Below, piece by piece: positions 12,793-20,870 of a stretch of DNA of 20,870 bases. The stretch is from assembly GCA_016195765.1 (NCBI GenBank), contig JACPYZ010000037.1, forward strand, positions 1 through 20,870, in the 5' to 3' direction. Made by a program: the position numbers and the translations under genes. The notes beneath the pieces were generated by a model, which was not told the DNA's origin, did no database searches, and saw only the letters and a list, made by a program, of their open reading frames with translations. The stretch is from Candidatus Curtissbacteria bacterium. GTDB taxonomy: Bacteria; Patescibacteriota; Microgenomatia; Curtissbacterales; GWA2-41-24. Numbering within the stretch: the stretch's first letter is position 1; each line of letters begins with the position of its first letter.

Positions 12793-13605
12793 CTATTTTA
12801 AATTTTCCGAAAAACCGAATTTTTGGGATAAAAATTGCCAAAAAACAAGGATGGCAAAAACCGGCAAAACCGCCATCCTGCCTATCCTTTGGGGTTCCTG
12901 AAAAAGTCGCCATAACCATTCAAGACCCATTTTTTGCAAAAATCCTGGTGATCTAGTTTTATGCCCAGATATATAGTCGATACCACCCCCAACACCAATG
13001 AAAACCCCAACGTTCAAGGCACCTTTGTTGCGCATGATCCAGAATTCTTGGGAACCCATGCCAAAAGCAACAAAGAGTATGTCGACCCTCCCGGCAGCCG
13101 AAATTGCCTTTTTTAGCCTCAAATCATAGCTTATAGTGGGGTCACCTGAAGCTGCAAAGGCAACTTTCAAGCCAGGATACTTAGCCATTTGGCGCTGCTT
13201 GGCAGTCTCTGCTACATTACCAAAACCCCCTAAAAAGCCTACTGTAATAGGAAAATCGGCACATTTCTGGCATAGTTTTTCTATCAAATCCGTGCCTGTG
13301 ACCCTATTTTGAACCTTACCACCCAAAATTAGCTTCGACACTACCACCCCTGTGCTGTCTGGTAGGTTTAAGTTGGTTGAGTCAAGTATATTTTTGAAGT
13401 TTTGGTCCTTTTTGGCAAGCATGATAAATTCACTGTTAACTGTTGCAACAAAATTATGACCCATCTTGTCCCGTGCAAGACCTATAATGTCGTCAACTGC
13501 TTCTTTTTCGGAAACGTCATCGACTTCGACCCCGAGTATGTTAATTTTATGCCGTTTTAGGGGCTTTTGGGGGCTAGTTGAGGCTAAATAGGCACTTTTT
13601 TTCAT
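12793..13605 (-). CDS. WecG/TagA/CpsF-family glycosyltransferase
   Basis: Adds a second sugar (N-acetylmannosaminyl in the characterised members) to a lipid-linked glycan on the inner face of the membrane. The product is 270 residues from ATG 13605, which overlaps the stop of the upstream GT4 gene by four bases (ATGA), implying coupling. Family features are INILGVEVDDVSEKEAVDDI (21-40), VATVNSEFIMLAKKD (53-67), LPDSTGVVVS with Asp83 at the catalytic-base position, RVTGTDL (101-107), VGFLGG and FVAFGMGSQEFWI. The C-terminal appendage RSPGFLQKMGLEWLWRLFQE is typical of the family and helps membrane association. It is complete and uninterrupted, in contrast to its neighbours. Confidence 0.9.
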   Translation of the reverse strand: MKKSAYLASTSPQKPLKRHKINILGVEVDDVSEKEAVDDIIGLARDKMGHNFVATVNSEFIMLAKKDQNFKNILDSTNLNLPDSTGVVVSKLILGGKVQNRVTGTDLIEKLCQKCADFPITVGFLGGFGNVAETAKQRQMAKYPGLKVAFAASGDPTISYDLRLKKAISAAGRVDILFVAFGMGSQEFWIMRNKGALNVGVFIGVGGGIDYISGHKTRSPGFLQKMGLEWLWRLFQEPQRIGRMAVLPVFAILVFWQFLSQKFGFSENLK

Positions 13606-14658
13606 CTCTTAACACTATTTAAGACCATTAAAGTCTCTTTGGCAACCTGTTCCCAATTGAACAATTTAGCGCTAATCCTAGAGGTTATTGCCTTTTGTTT
13701 AGTTTGATATACATAAATAGTGGTTTGATGCAATTTATTAAGCCATTCTTGGGGTTCATTTAGTTTTACTAGCATCATAGCCTCAAGTTCGTGCAAATTA
13801 CCGTTTTTTGATGCATTTGCACCTACTTTGTCTATTTTACTATTATGAATGAACTGTTTGTATCCCCTAGTAAATGCCATGAAAATTTCCCGATGTGCGG
13901 GAATATCGCTAGCAATCACTGGTGTGCCAACAGCAAGCGATTCGACAATTGGCAAACCAAACCCTTCGAATAAACTGGGGAAAACAAAGGCCTGAGCGCC
14001 ACCATAAAGCCCCGGCAGATCAGCATGGTCCACATAACCCAAAAATTTTACCTTGTCTTGTATGCCTAAGTGCCGCGGACGCGCCATAATTTGATTGTAA
14101 TCCCACCCCATTTTAAACGACCGTTATCTTGTCGCCACTTACCCCGTATCTCTTAACAAGATCGCGCTTAGTCGATGCCGAAACTGCAATCAGATGACTA
14201 GCGTGTTTGGCCGCAAACTTGGATGCAAAATCCAGATAATAACGCTGCGGGAACTTGTGGTAATTGGGCAAAAACTCCACTCCAAGGTCATGCATTGTAA
14301 CAACTGCAGGCACCCTATAGTTCTTAAGAATCGGCAAAGTATGTGCAGGTACAAATAAAACATCGACTGGCGATTGCCAAGTTTCTAGTGCTAACCCAAT
14401 TTGGGTCCATAAACGGTTTGGAGCAATAAGCTTAAAGTCGAAATTGCTGGGAAATTGTTTGGAGATATCGGCAATATCTGGAGGACACCCCCCAAATGCC
14501 CTTAAATAGACCCTGTAGTTGTTTTTTTTATCAACTTTGGCAAGAGCTTTTAGCAGATATAGGGAATAGTTTTCGGTGCCGGTGTTTTGCTGGCCAAACG
14601 CACGAGAACCGTCAAAGCCGATTAACATGGGGTCAATTGTAGATCTTCCATTTAACAT
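13602..14658 (-). CDS. GT4-family glycosyltransferase, split by an internal gap and frameshift
   Basis: The N-terminal half (14658 to a stop at 14113) and C-terminal half (from ~14117 to 13602) are one GT-B glycosyltransferase. The N-half has DGSRAFGQQNTGTENYS, HDLGVEF and LIAVSASTKRDLVKRYGV and stops after DKITVV. The C-half begins KMGWDYNQIM and carries VKFLGYV, GAQAFVFPSLFEGFGLPIVE (the donor-binding E-x7-E motif) and ASDIPAHREI. The segment that should follow KITVV (about 70-85 residues: YxGVD, the FVGxxxPRKN strand and the LVIAGK strand) is absent and the frames differ. The start may be ATG 14658 or ATG 14628 (MLIGFDGSRAFG, more typical). It precedes the WecG/TagA gene with a 4-base overlap. 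As written it would be inactive; an assembly deletion is the leading explanation. Confidence 0.85.
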
Positions 14659-14747
14659 TTGCTATTTAACATTTATTTGTAAATATTAAGATTTGAAGCT
14701 GGAGAAGAGTAAAAGAAATGACAGATGGTAAATGAAAGCTGATGTCG

Positions 14748-15800
14748 CTACCGCGAGATCAGCATCTTCTTCCAGACGTCTATGTTTTCAAGCGCAATTC
14801 CCGCTCCATAGACAACTGCATGGATTGGGTCTTCCGCAACCTGGGCCGGAACATTAGTCTGGGACGTTATCAGCCTGTCTAAACCACGCAACTGGCTGCT
14901 TCCGCCTGTGAGTACCATTCCCCGATCTATGATGTCTGACGAAAGCTCTGGGGGCGTTTGTTCTAAAACGTTTTTGATACAGGAAACGATCAAATTTATA
15001 ATCGGCGCAATCGCAGCCGCCACTTCGTCGGAATCGACAATCACGCTCTTTGGCAAACCCATCACGGCGTCGCGACCTTTAACGTCCATGGTTTTTTTGG
15101 GGTGAACCGGAACAGCACAGCCAATTTTGACCTTGATTTCTTCGGCCATGCGCTCGCCAATTATTAAGTTATGAGCCCGGCGGATATAAGCAACAATCGC
15201 CTCGTCTATTTTCGCTCCGCCTGCACGCACGCTATCAGAAGCAACAATTCCTCCCAGGGAAACAACAGCCGCACCAACTTGGCCACCACCAATATCGACA
15301 ATCATGCTCCCGTAGGCAGCTTCAATTGGCAGCTTTGAACCGATGGCAGCAGCAAGTGTCTTATCAATCAAATAGGCAGATTTGGCACCGGCCGCTACCG
15401 TTGCTTCCAAAACCGCTCTTCTTTCAACCTGGGTAATGCCTGAAGGAACGCAAACCATCACTTGTGGCCGGAAAAATTTAGAGATTCCGGTGCCGGCCAT
15501 AACCTTGTTAATAAAATACTTGAGCATGGCCTCACAAACAAAATAATCAGCAACTACCCCATCTTTTAACGGTTTTTGGGCAATTAAATTCGTACCTGTG
15601 CGACCTAACATGTCGCGAGCATCAGCACCAACCGCAATCACCTTTCCAGTATTGGCATCAATTGCTACAACCGAAGGCTCGGAAAGAACCACACCCGAAC
15701 CTACCGCCCAAACCAGTGAGTTTGAAGTTCCCAGATCGACACCAAAGCTTTTTGAGGAAACGAAAGGAAGTCTCATGCCATCGGGCATTGTAAAACGCAC
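14748..15800 (-). CDS. mreB: MreB-like actin homologue with degenerate catalytic motifs
   Basis: Bacterial actin that guides cell-wall synthesis. GTG 15800 or, more likely, ATG 15788 starts a 346-residue protein (MPDGMRLPFV). Phosphate-1 loop GVDLGTSNSLVW (16-27), KPLKDGVVADY, CVPSGITQVERRAV, GERMAEEIKVKIG and the adenosine motif VLTGGSSQLRGLDRL are all MreB-type and the length is normal. Two sites deviate: the usual LIEEPMAAAIG is LIDKTLAAAIG, changing the catalytic Glu to Asp142, and the phosphate-2 loop GGGTTE is GGGQVG (167-172). It may bind nucleotide but hydrolyse slowly. It lies upstream of the GT4 and WecG/TagA genes on the same strand, 89 bases away. No mreC, mreD, rodA or pbp2 is nearby. 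Confidence 0.85.
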   Translation of the reverse strand: MRFTMPDGMRLPFVSSKSFGVDLGTSNSLVWAVGSGVVLSEPSVVAIDANTGKVIAVGADARDMLGRTGTNLIAQKPLKDGVVADYFVCEAMLKYFINKVMAGTGISKFFRPQVMVCVPSGITQVERRAVLEATVAAGAKSAYLIDKTLAAAIGSKLPIEAAYGSMIVDIGGGQVGAAVVSLGGIVASDSVRAGGAKIDEAIVAYIRRAHNLIIGERMAEEIKVKIGCAVPVHPKKTMDVKGRDAVMGLPKSVIVDSDEVAAAIAPIINLIVSCIKNVLEQTPPELSSDIIDRGMVLTGGSSQLRGLDRLITSQTNVPAQVAEDPIHAVVYGAGIALENIDVWKKMLISR

Positions 15801-15886
15801 CCTATTTTAGATCAACAACTAAGTTTTGAAATACTAACTTAAATATTACTTAAGCAGATCAAAGGAGGACTACTATCTACTGAATA

Positions 15887-18800
15887 TTACGGAGCAACTT
15901 CTTGCCAGTTCACCGAAGGTGTAGAAATAATATTGTTCAGATTAATTAAGTATTTAGGATCAAATCTTACAGATTCTGCAGGATCGGTGCTGTTGTTACA
16001 AATAGCCCCACATGTTGCCCCACCAAGTTTCCTACCCATGGAAACTTGACCGCCATAAACGGCACCGTTGACTACAAGCTGCGGCCCCTGCAAGGTAGAA
16101 GCATCGGTTGTATCTGAAAATGTATTGTTTGCAATGTAGATTCCGTCTATTCTGGTCACGTCTGTATTCACTTTAATATTGCCGCTGGCAATAATTGCCA
16201 GCGTACTGGTTGGGTCGACCGTGATGTTGCCTGTAATTGTTAAGTCGCCATTGTAAAACCAAGCGATATTTTTACCGGCAGGTATTGTGGTTGTGCCCAC
16301 ATTGCCGCCGCTTGCACAATATGAAAGGCCGCTAGCCACACCCAAATTACACTGAGTATTAGTCTGAGCCTTTGAAAGGAACCTGTCTGCCAAATATGAA
16401 TAGGTGCCAGCAGGCATTAAGTTACCGACTGCGCCACCATTTAAGACCCATTTTGCAGAATTAACATTAGTGTTAATGCCTTTGCTGATCAGCAAATATT
16501 GTGAGCTGTACTTTTGGGTTGGAGAAGCAGGCGGCGCAAGCTGAGAAGAAATGTCGTTTTGAGCACCAACATCGCCACCTGTTGTTTCAAACCAAGCGTT
16601 TACAGTAACAGTAAACTGGAATCTATTTGCGCCCGGAGTACCGGCCCGAGTTCCATTGTTAGCCCAGGTCGTGTCGGTAGGGCTACAACTTGGGATCACA
16701 TAAGCATCCAAGAAACCCGGTCCTTGATTTGTGCCGGTATTGAAGCTAAATGATAAAGGTCCACTAGCTGCACCAGAGGCAATACCCGCCGGCACGTTGA
16801 ATGTTTGATTAACAGGTGTAGACTGAGCGTCTGATGGTATCGAGCCAGGAGTCGGACAAGCAGGATAACCCGCTTGAGCTGTCACACCAGGCATAGATTT
16901 CCAAACACCTACAGTTACAGCTGGTGAAGTGGCAGCACCTACGTTGTTAACAAATATGGTTGCAGTTTGAGTGGTGTTTGCCTGATAAGCAGCACCTGGT
17001 GTTGCTGGGTTAAAGGTTACGGCAAGATCAAGACACTTCGGAACCATAAAGAAATGTGGCCTAGTATCAACATAGGGAACCAAGCCACTCGGAGGAGTGC
17101 CGGGTGGACCAGTGTAAATGTATTCGGCCTGATACGGAAGTCTTGCAGGTATTGCCAGCTGAACCTGAGGCGAATTAACTCCGTACCAAATATTCCATGA
17201 ATGAACGACGTCTGGTGCAAAGGCGTTGGAAACTGTAGTTGTCCAGTGATTGGCGGGACTTTCGACAGCAGCCGGCACAGTAATACTACCCGATCCATTG
17301 AATGGGCCCGCGATATAACCATCTGTCCAGTTGTTGTTTGTATCTACATTTATCCACCAGCCATTTGTATTGGGGTTAACCGGTGAATCAAAGCTAAACG
17401 TTACAGGGTAAGTCGCTTGACCCAAAGTGGTACAAGTTGCTGCAATTGAAATGTTCAAATTAGTAGGCACACAAGGACTGCCAACGTTAAAGGTGATACC
17501 AGGCGAAGTTTGAGTCCCACCCGCACCATTGTAATAAGTGTAAATATCTGGTGGCGGGTTGGCCCCAACCGTCACTTTAAAGTAATAAGCTTGGGCCTGA
17601 GTTGGAGTTGTTAAACCTGCCGTAATTGGCGCCATTTGCGAACTAGCAGACCAGGTCCAGGTATTCGTTCCCTCACCATAGTATGTATAAGAACTTGCAA
17701 CGCCATTATAAGCATTAATTCTCCAGTAATATGAAGTATTGGCAGCCGGAGCGTTAAAGGTGGAACCGTTTTGCGTAAACACGCTGGAACTACTCCAAGT
17801 CGTACTCATAGCACCAGTGCCGGGGTTAGCGGCAAAATTCCTGTAGGACCAACTACCCCACCCAGCGGTTGTCGTGGTTACATCAACATAATAGCCGTTC
17901 TCGTTGTTAGCATTGTCAGTCCAATTAAACGTGACTGTTAAAACGCCACCAGGACAACTGGCAACTGATGACAAGCCGGAAGGATTCGCTGGCGGACAAG
18001 GCGGGTTGTATGTGTGAGTCGTTACAGGACTCCAGCTTCCATTGAAGGTCGCTGCATAATAAGTTTGACCTGCAACAAGCGCCGGCATGGCACCACTACC
18101 ACCAACAAAATAATTATAGTTCCCAGGCGCTGTACTTGTTGGATTAGAAAAAGGTGTACCGGAAGTTACATTGTAAAGCCATGTTGGGTTTGTATTGCTA
18201 GCTTGATAAGTAGATGGGAACGTTGAACTATTACTTAACCTGAATTGATATTGGTATCTAATACTCCCAGATCCCCCAGTATCTTGAGAACTACCACTTC
18301 CGTTTATTGTCATTGTGCCACAGCTATCTGTCATGGTCGGCGCGGCAGGAGGAGCTATTGTGATTGTTGTGCTGCAAACTGCACTACCTCCCGCAGAAGG
18401 AAAAACAGTAAAGCTTTTACTGCCTGCAACAGTGTAATAGTAGGAAAACCAATTACTTGCACTACCAACAAAAACGGCATCTGCAGATGGATTATTCCAG
18501 CCAGCAAAGTTTCCCCCGGTTGAAAGAGAATACGTCACATTATTACCCGCACCACTATTTTGCGAAGCAGGACTAGAGATACAAGTAGCGCTAGCTGGAG
18601 GCGGGGGTGGTGGTGGAGGAGGCGGACTTGAAGTGACAGTGACAGAACAAGTTGCAGTTCCACTTGGATTAAGATTCATCGAAAAAACCTTACTACCCGA
18701 AGAAGTGAAGTAACCAGCGATACTGTTGTAAGGTCCACCGCCTGCAGGGCTTGGACCTGGGCTATTCACATAACCAGCAGGTGGAGAAATGCTCCAAAAT

Positions 18801-20023
18801 GTACCCGAGCTAGGGAAAAATGTAATTTGCTGGTTAATAGCAGCTGAAGATGGTGAAGAATTACAACTAATTCCCGCTGGTGGTGGTGGCGGCGGCGGGG
18901 GTGGTGGTGGAGGCGGTGTACCAGAGCATGAGAGAAATGTATTAACAGCATAGTAGCCACCAGTTGTCCATAAAGATCCATAATTATTTTGTGCTCTTAT
19001 ATCAAAATTAATAGTCTGATTAAGAGAAAAGCCCGTTTGTAAATATGAAAGCCCACTAGTCGAAGCCCCTGCACCATATAAAGGCGGCGACCCCGGATTA
19101 TAAAGTGCTTGAGGATTTCCCCCGACGCTCCAATATATGTAATACCCTGTCGCGTTTGACGAAGACGTCCACCTAAAGTTTATTTGGGCAGCAGAACTAC
19201 CATTACAACTAACATCTGCTTGAACAGTCTGATTATTAAACCCCCCTGGAGGACTTCCGGCGGGTGGCGGAGGCGGAGGCGGAGGCCCAGGCGGAGGTGG
19301 TGGAGGCGGAGGCGGACCACCAGGGGCAGTATACGTCCCTGATGATTGATACGTACAGCCGTTAGTAACAGAAATACCTGACTGAATTGTTACCCACCCC
19401 GTTCCATTACCATTAACCTGAACCGTAAAAGGGCCATGAGTACAATTGACATAAGCTCTATCTGGAGGACCACTAGAGGTGCCTTGAGATTGCGTCCAGC
19501 TTGGAAAGTTCGCTTCCACACCGCTTGATCCATTTAAGACTCTTCCCTGAAAGCTAGTGTTTGTAGAATTATTGGTCATTGTGAGGCCAATTCCTGCATA
19601 AACAGGGATTGAAATATTACGTGTAATGTTGTTATGAAATTCAGTAAAGCTCGCTGTGATAGCATTAACACCGACACCACACGTTGCCTGTATATAAGCT
19701 GAGAAAGTCCAGCTTAAAGTACTACCACCAGGAAATGCATTGTTTGAGTAGTCGGTAGGACCTCCACTCCAAGAAAAGGATACAGAACCTAAATTACCAG
19801 ATTGCCCAACATGGAAAAGCATGTCAACCGATCCTGGATCACAGCCGGGTTGTCCATAAAGTGTTAAGTAAAATTGAATATTCTGACCTACAGTGGCGGT
19901 GCTTAGATTTGAGGAAAGATCACTAGTTAAGCCAGAACAAGCATAAGCATTTGTTGGTTTAGCAATAAAATAAAAGGCAGAAAAAGCAAAAAAGAATACT
20001 GCCGCGAATATAAACTTTCTCAC
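15887..20023 (-). CDS. Giant secreted multidomain protein, 1378 residues
   Basis: ATG 20023 overlaps the stop of the upstream gene by four bases. The N-terminal signal peptide (MRKFIFAAVFFFAFSAFYFI) ends near AYAC. A beta-rich region (30-230) is followed by three proline tracts (~234-256, ~371-383, ~466-478) that separate Ig/FN3-like modules. Further FN3-like modules include one near 680-780 (VTFNWTDNANNENGYYVDV), then a CARDB-like domain near 996-1140 (ATIFVNNVGAATSPAVTVGV). A C-terminal domain (~1141-1378) begins AWFETTGGDVGAQNDISS and has short repeating strands (GDLTITGNITVDPTSTLAII) suggestive of a beta-helix. Many Ser, Thr, Gly and Asn and scattered Cys fit an extracellular protein. Function is unknown; a surface fibre, adhesin or S-layer-like role is inference. 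Long proline runs should need EF-P. Confidence 0.85.
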   Translation of the reverse strand: MRKFIFAAVFFFAFSAFYFIAKPTNAYACSGLTSDLSSNLSTATVGQNIQFYLTLYGQPGCDPGSVDMLFHVGQSGNLGSVSFSWSGGPTDYSNNAFPGGSTLSWTFSAYIQATCGVGVNAITASFTEFHNNITRNISIPVYAGIGLTMTNNSTNTSFQGRVLNGSSGVEANFPSWTQSQGTSSGPPDRAYVNCTHGPFTVQVNGNGTGWVTIQSGISVTNGCTYQSSGTYTAPGGPPPPPPPPPGPPPPPPPPAGSPPGGFNNQTVQADVSCNGSSAAQINFRWTSSSNATGYYIYWSVGGNPQALYNPGSPPLYGAGASTSGLSYLQTGFSLNQTINFDIRAQNNYGSLWTTGGYYAVNTFLSCSGTPPPPPPPPPPPPPAGISCNSSPSSAAINQQITFFPSSGTFWSISPPAGYVNSPGPSPAGGGPYNSIAGYFTSSGSKVFSMNLNPSGTATCSVTVTSSPPPPPPPPPPASATCISSPASQNSGAGNNVTYSLSTGGNFAGWNNPSADAVFVGSASNWFSYYYTVAGSKSFTVFPSAGGSAVCSTTITIAPPAAPTMTDSCGTMTINGSGSSQDTGGSGSIRYQYQFRLSNSSTFPSTYQASNTNPTWLYNVTSGTPFSNPTSTAPGNYNYFVGGSGAMPALVAGQTYYAATFNGSWSPVTTHTYNPPCPPANPSGLSSVASCPGGVLTVTFNWTDNANNENGYYVDVTTTTAGWGSWSYRNFAANPGTGAMSTTWSSSSVFTQNGSTFNAPAANTSYYWRINAYNGVASSYTYYGEGTNTWTWSASSQMAPITAGLTTPTQAQAYYFKVTVGANPPPDIYTYYNGAGGTQTSPGITFNVGSPCVPTNLNISIAATCTTLGQATYPVTFSFDSPVNPNTNGWWINVDTNNNWTDGYIAGPFNGSGSITVPAAVESPANHWTTTVSNAFAPDVVHSWNIWYGVNSPQVQLAIPARLPYQAEYIYTGPPGTPPSGLVPYVDTRPHFFMVPKCLDLAVTFNPATPGAAYQANTTQTATIFVNNVGAATSPAVTVGVWKSMPGVTAQAGYPACPTPGSIPSDAQSTPVNQTFNVPAGIASGAASGPLSFSFNTGTNQGPGFLDAYVIPSCSPTDTTWANNGTRAGTPGANRFQFTVTVNAWFETTGGDVGAQNDISSQLAPPASPTQKYSSQYLLISKGINTNVNSAKWVLNGGAVGNLMPAGTYSYLADRFLSKAQTNTQCNLGVASGLSYCASGGNVGTTTIPAGKNIAWFYNGDLTITGNITVDPTSTLAIIASGNIKVNTDVTRIDGIYIANNTFSDTTDASTLQGPQLVVNGAVYGGQVSMGRKLGGATCGAICNNSTDPAESVRFDPKYLINLNNIISTPSVNWQEVAP
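19258..19322 (-). repeat. Poly-proline coding tract (longest of three)
   Basis: GGCGGA/GGTGGT-type triplets on the plus strand encode two runs of proline separated by one glycine. Similar tracts lie at about 18597-18627 and 18886-18915; the latter encodes thirteen consecutive prolines. They act as extended linkers between domains of the giant secreted protein. Confidence 0.85.
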
Positions 20024-20535
20024 TCTTTTATCTCCCAGAAATTCTTTTGATCATGCTCTGCACTTGCGTATTCCTTAGGAAAAGTAGCTTTTATATAGTC
20101 TCTAGTATCTTTCGCGAGGACTAACACCTGTGGATCTCTAGTTGCAGAATACTGACCGATTAAGGAATAAAAAACCGAAGTATACCTACCAAATTTTATA
20201 ACTCTTTCCTTCACCGGATTGGAGTCCTTAAAACTCTCAGCTTCGGCAATTGGCTTATAAAAGTTTTCGTCTAAGTCTTTCTTAAGCACAGCACTACCGC
20301 TAGCGTTTTTAAAAGCTCCCTGACTAAGGGCAGAAATAGAAGTCTTAAGGGTCGCTGACGTCAGAGGAACACGAGATTCAGACTGAAGAAGAAAAAAGCC
20401 AACTACAATAAGGATAATCGCAGCAGAAGACAAAAATACCAGAAAACGACGCTGACCCATTCTGGAAATCATTCCAACAATAGGCTGACTAAATTTTTGT
20501 GGCTGGACAGGTGCCACGGACTGATCGCTTTGCAT
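20020..20535 (-). CDS. Single-pass membrane protein, 171 residues, unknown function
   Basis: ATG 20535. A short cytoplasmic N-terminus is followed by one membrane helix (residues ~31-50, FLVFLSSAAIILIVVGFFLL) and an extracytoplasmic, mostly helical domain (ATLKTSISALSQGAF onward). The segment ESFKDSNPVKERVIKF through YIKATFPKEY matches the partial gene at 20628-20870, so the two are paralogues. The stop overlaps the giant secreted protein's start by four bases, so they are translationally coupled and probably act together, for example as a membrane partner or anchor. A good promoter lies just upstream at 20552-20581. Family not recognised. Confidence 0.75.
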   Translation of the reverse strand: MQSDQSVAPVQPQKFSQPIVGMISRMGQRRFLVFLSSAAIILIVVGFFLLQSESRVPLTSATLKTSISALSQGAFKNASGSAVLKKDLDENFYKPIAEAESFKDSNPVKERVIKFGRYTSVFYSLIGQYSATRDPQVLVLAKDTRDYIKATFPKEYASAEHDQKNFWEIKE

Positions 20536-20551
20536 AAGGGCAGCTATTCCC

Positions 20552-20581
20552 AGATTAGAACAAGGATGAAAAGGTTGTCAA
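20552..20581 (-). promoter_or_regulatory. Promoter for the membrane protein/giant secreted protein pair
   Basis: On the minus strand a perfect TTGACA (20581-20576) is followed after 18 bases by TAATCT (20557-20552), 17 bases before the ATG at 20535. The leader would be very short. Confidence 0.5.
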
Positions 20582-20627
20582 TTGTTAACTATGGAAAACT
20601 GAGTAAATTTTTACTGGAGTTACGAAC

Positions 20628-20870
20628 TTAAGGAAGACATTCCGGAATAAAAGCACCGGAATCTGCAGTACCCTTAAATTGATCAGGATAAGTCGTTTTA
20701 AAGAAAAGAGTTATTCCTTTACATACAACTTGAATTTCTCCATTTCTGTTAGAAAGATATGCTGCTTGCAGAGGAGAAAGAGCACCAGTCAAACCTCCAG
20801 ATCTTATAAGAGCCTGTTTAAGGGGATTTGCATCAGTAAAAGTGGAAGCCCTTAACAAAGGATCATAATA
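20628..20870 (-). CDS. Paralogue of the adjacent membrane protein, C-terminal 80 residues
   Basis: The frame is open to the right edge (first codon 20870-20868) and ends at TAA 20630-20628, so the N-terminus is outside the window. It reads YYDPLLRASTFTDANPLKQ, which aligns with FYKPIAEAESFKDSNPVKE of the 20020-20535 product, and FFKTTYPDQFKG aligns with YIKATFPKEYAS. It therefore encodes the same extracytoplasmic helical domain. The C-terminus ends CLP and there are two Cys not found in the sister. A tandem duplication is likely. Confidence 0.75.
   Translation of the reverse strand, partial: YYDPLLRASTFTDANPLKQALIRSGGLTGALSPLQAAYLSNRNGEIQVVCKGITLFFKTTYPDQFKGTADSGAFIPECLP

Noticed and set aside
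15861..15870. Plus-strand AAAGGAGGAC, a strong Shine-Dalgarno match (anti-SD-like on the minus strand in the mreB upstream region)
   Set aside because: No start codon or open frame follows on the plus strand; likely chance.

Overview
The window looks like a piece of a Patescibacteria (Candidate Phyla Radiation) chromosome, probably near the Microgenomates/Katanobacteria side. The reasons are small compact genes, frequent non-ATG starts, few Shine-Dalgarno sites, very large secreted proteins of unknown function beside cell-surface glycan genes, and ribosomal proteins of CPR flavour. TGA is used as a stop, so the standard bacterial code fits. The placement is an inference from gene content; no marker was compared with a database.

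Layout, left to right. A partial unknown gene leaves the left edge on the minus strand, behind a leader with a strong hairpin-terminator. Next on the plus strand come rplK (L11) and rplA (L1, broken). After these are a promoter, a 32-residue acidic microprotein with a perfect Shine-Dalgarno and its terminator, an O-antigen ligase/polymerase-like membrane protein, a secreted protein of ~110-residue tandem repeats (broken) and an unknown soluble protein. An L10-leader RNA with attenuator then precedes rplJ (altered C-terminus) and rplL. From 6.5 to 8.5 kb, on minus, lie a Tat-like NodB polysaccharide deacetylase and a SAM methyltransferase-like protein. From 8.6 to 10.3 kb, on plus, lie a small HTH protein, a membrane-anchored lysine-rich protein, a 47-residue DUF3096-like protein and an inositol-monophosphatase-family enzyme. 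From 10.4 to 20.9 kb everything is on minus: a 5' partial paralogue, its complete sister, a 1378-residue secreted protein, a divergent MreB, a GT4 glycosyltransferase (broken), a WecG/TagA glycosyltransferase, a GalT-like enzyme and a phosphomannomutase.

How the genes work together: the enzymes form a plausible surface-glycan set. Phosphomannomutase and GalT supply activated sugars, GT4 and WecG/TagA build lipid-linked glycan, the O-antigen-ligase-like protein polymerises or transfers it, and the deacetylase trims it. MreB and the large secreted proteins belong to the same envelope theme. The usual rplK-rplA-rplJ-rplL block is split by about 3.6 kb of these surface genes.

The most striking structural observation is that six genes carry what look like internal deletions at non-homologous points: L1, the repeat protein, the L10/L12 junction, GT4, GalT and phosphomannomutase. 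Four of these shift the frame. For the repeat protein the loss can be measured against its sister repeats (121 bp). An assembly artefact is the simplest explanation and reads would settle it, but the pattern matters for anyone using this annotation. Other points of interest are the acidic microprotein, terminator-like hairpins abutting start codons, a degenerate MreB active site, and the repeat-rich secreted proteins. No tRNA, rRNA, CRISPR array or insertion sequence was seen.
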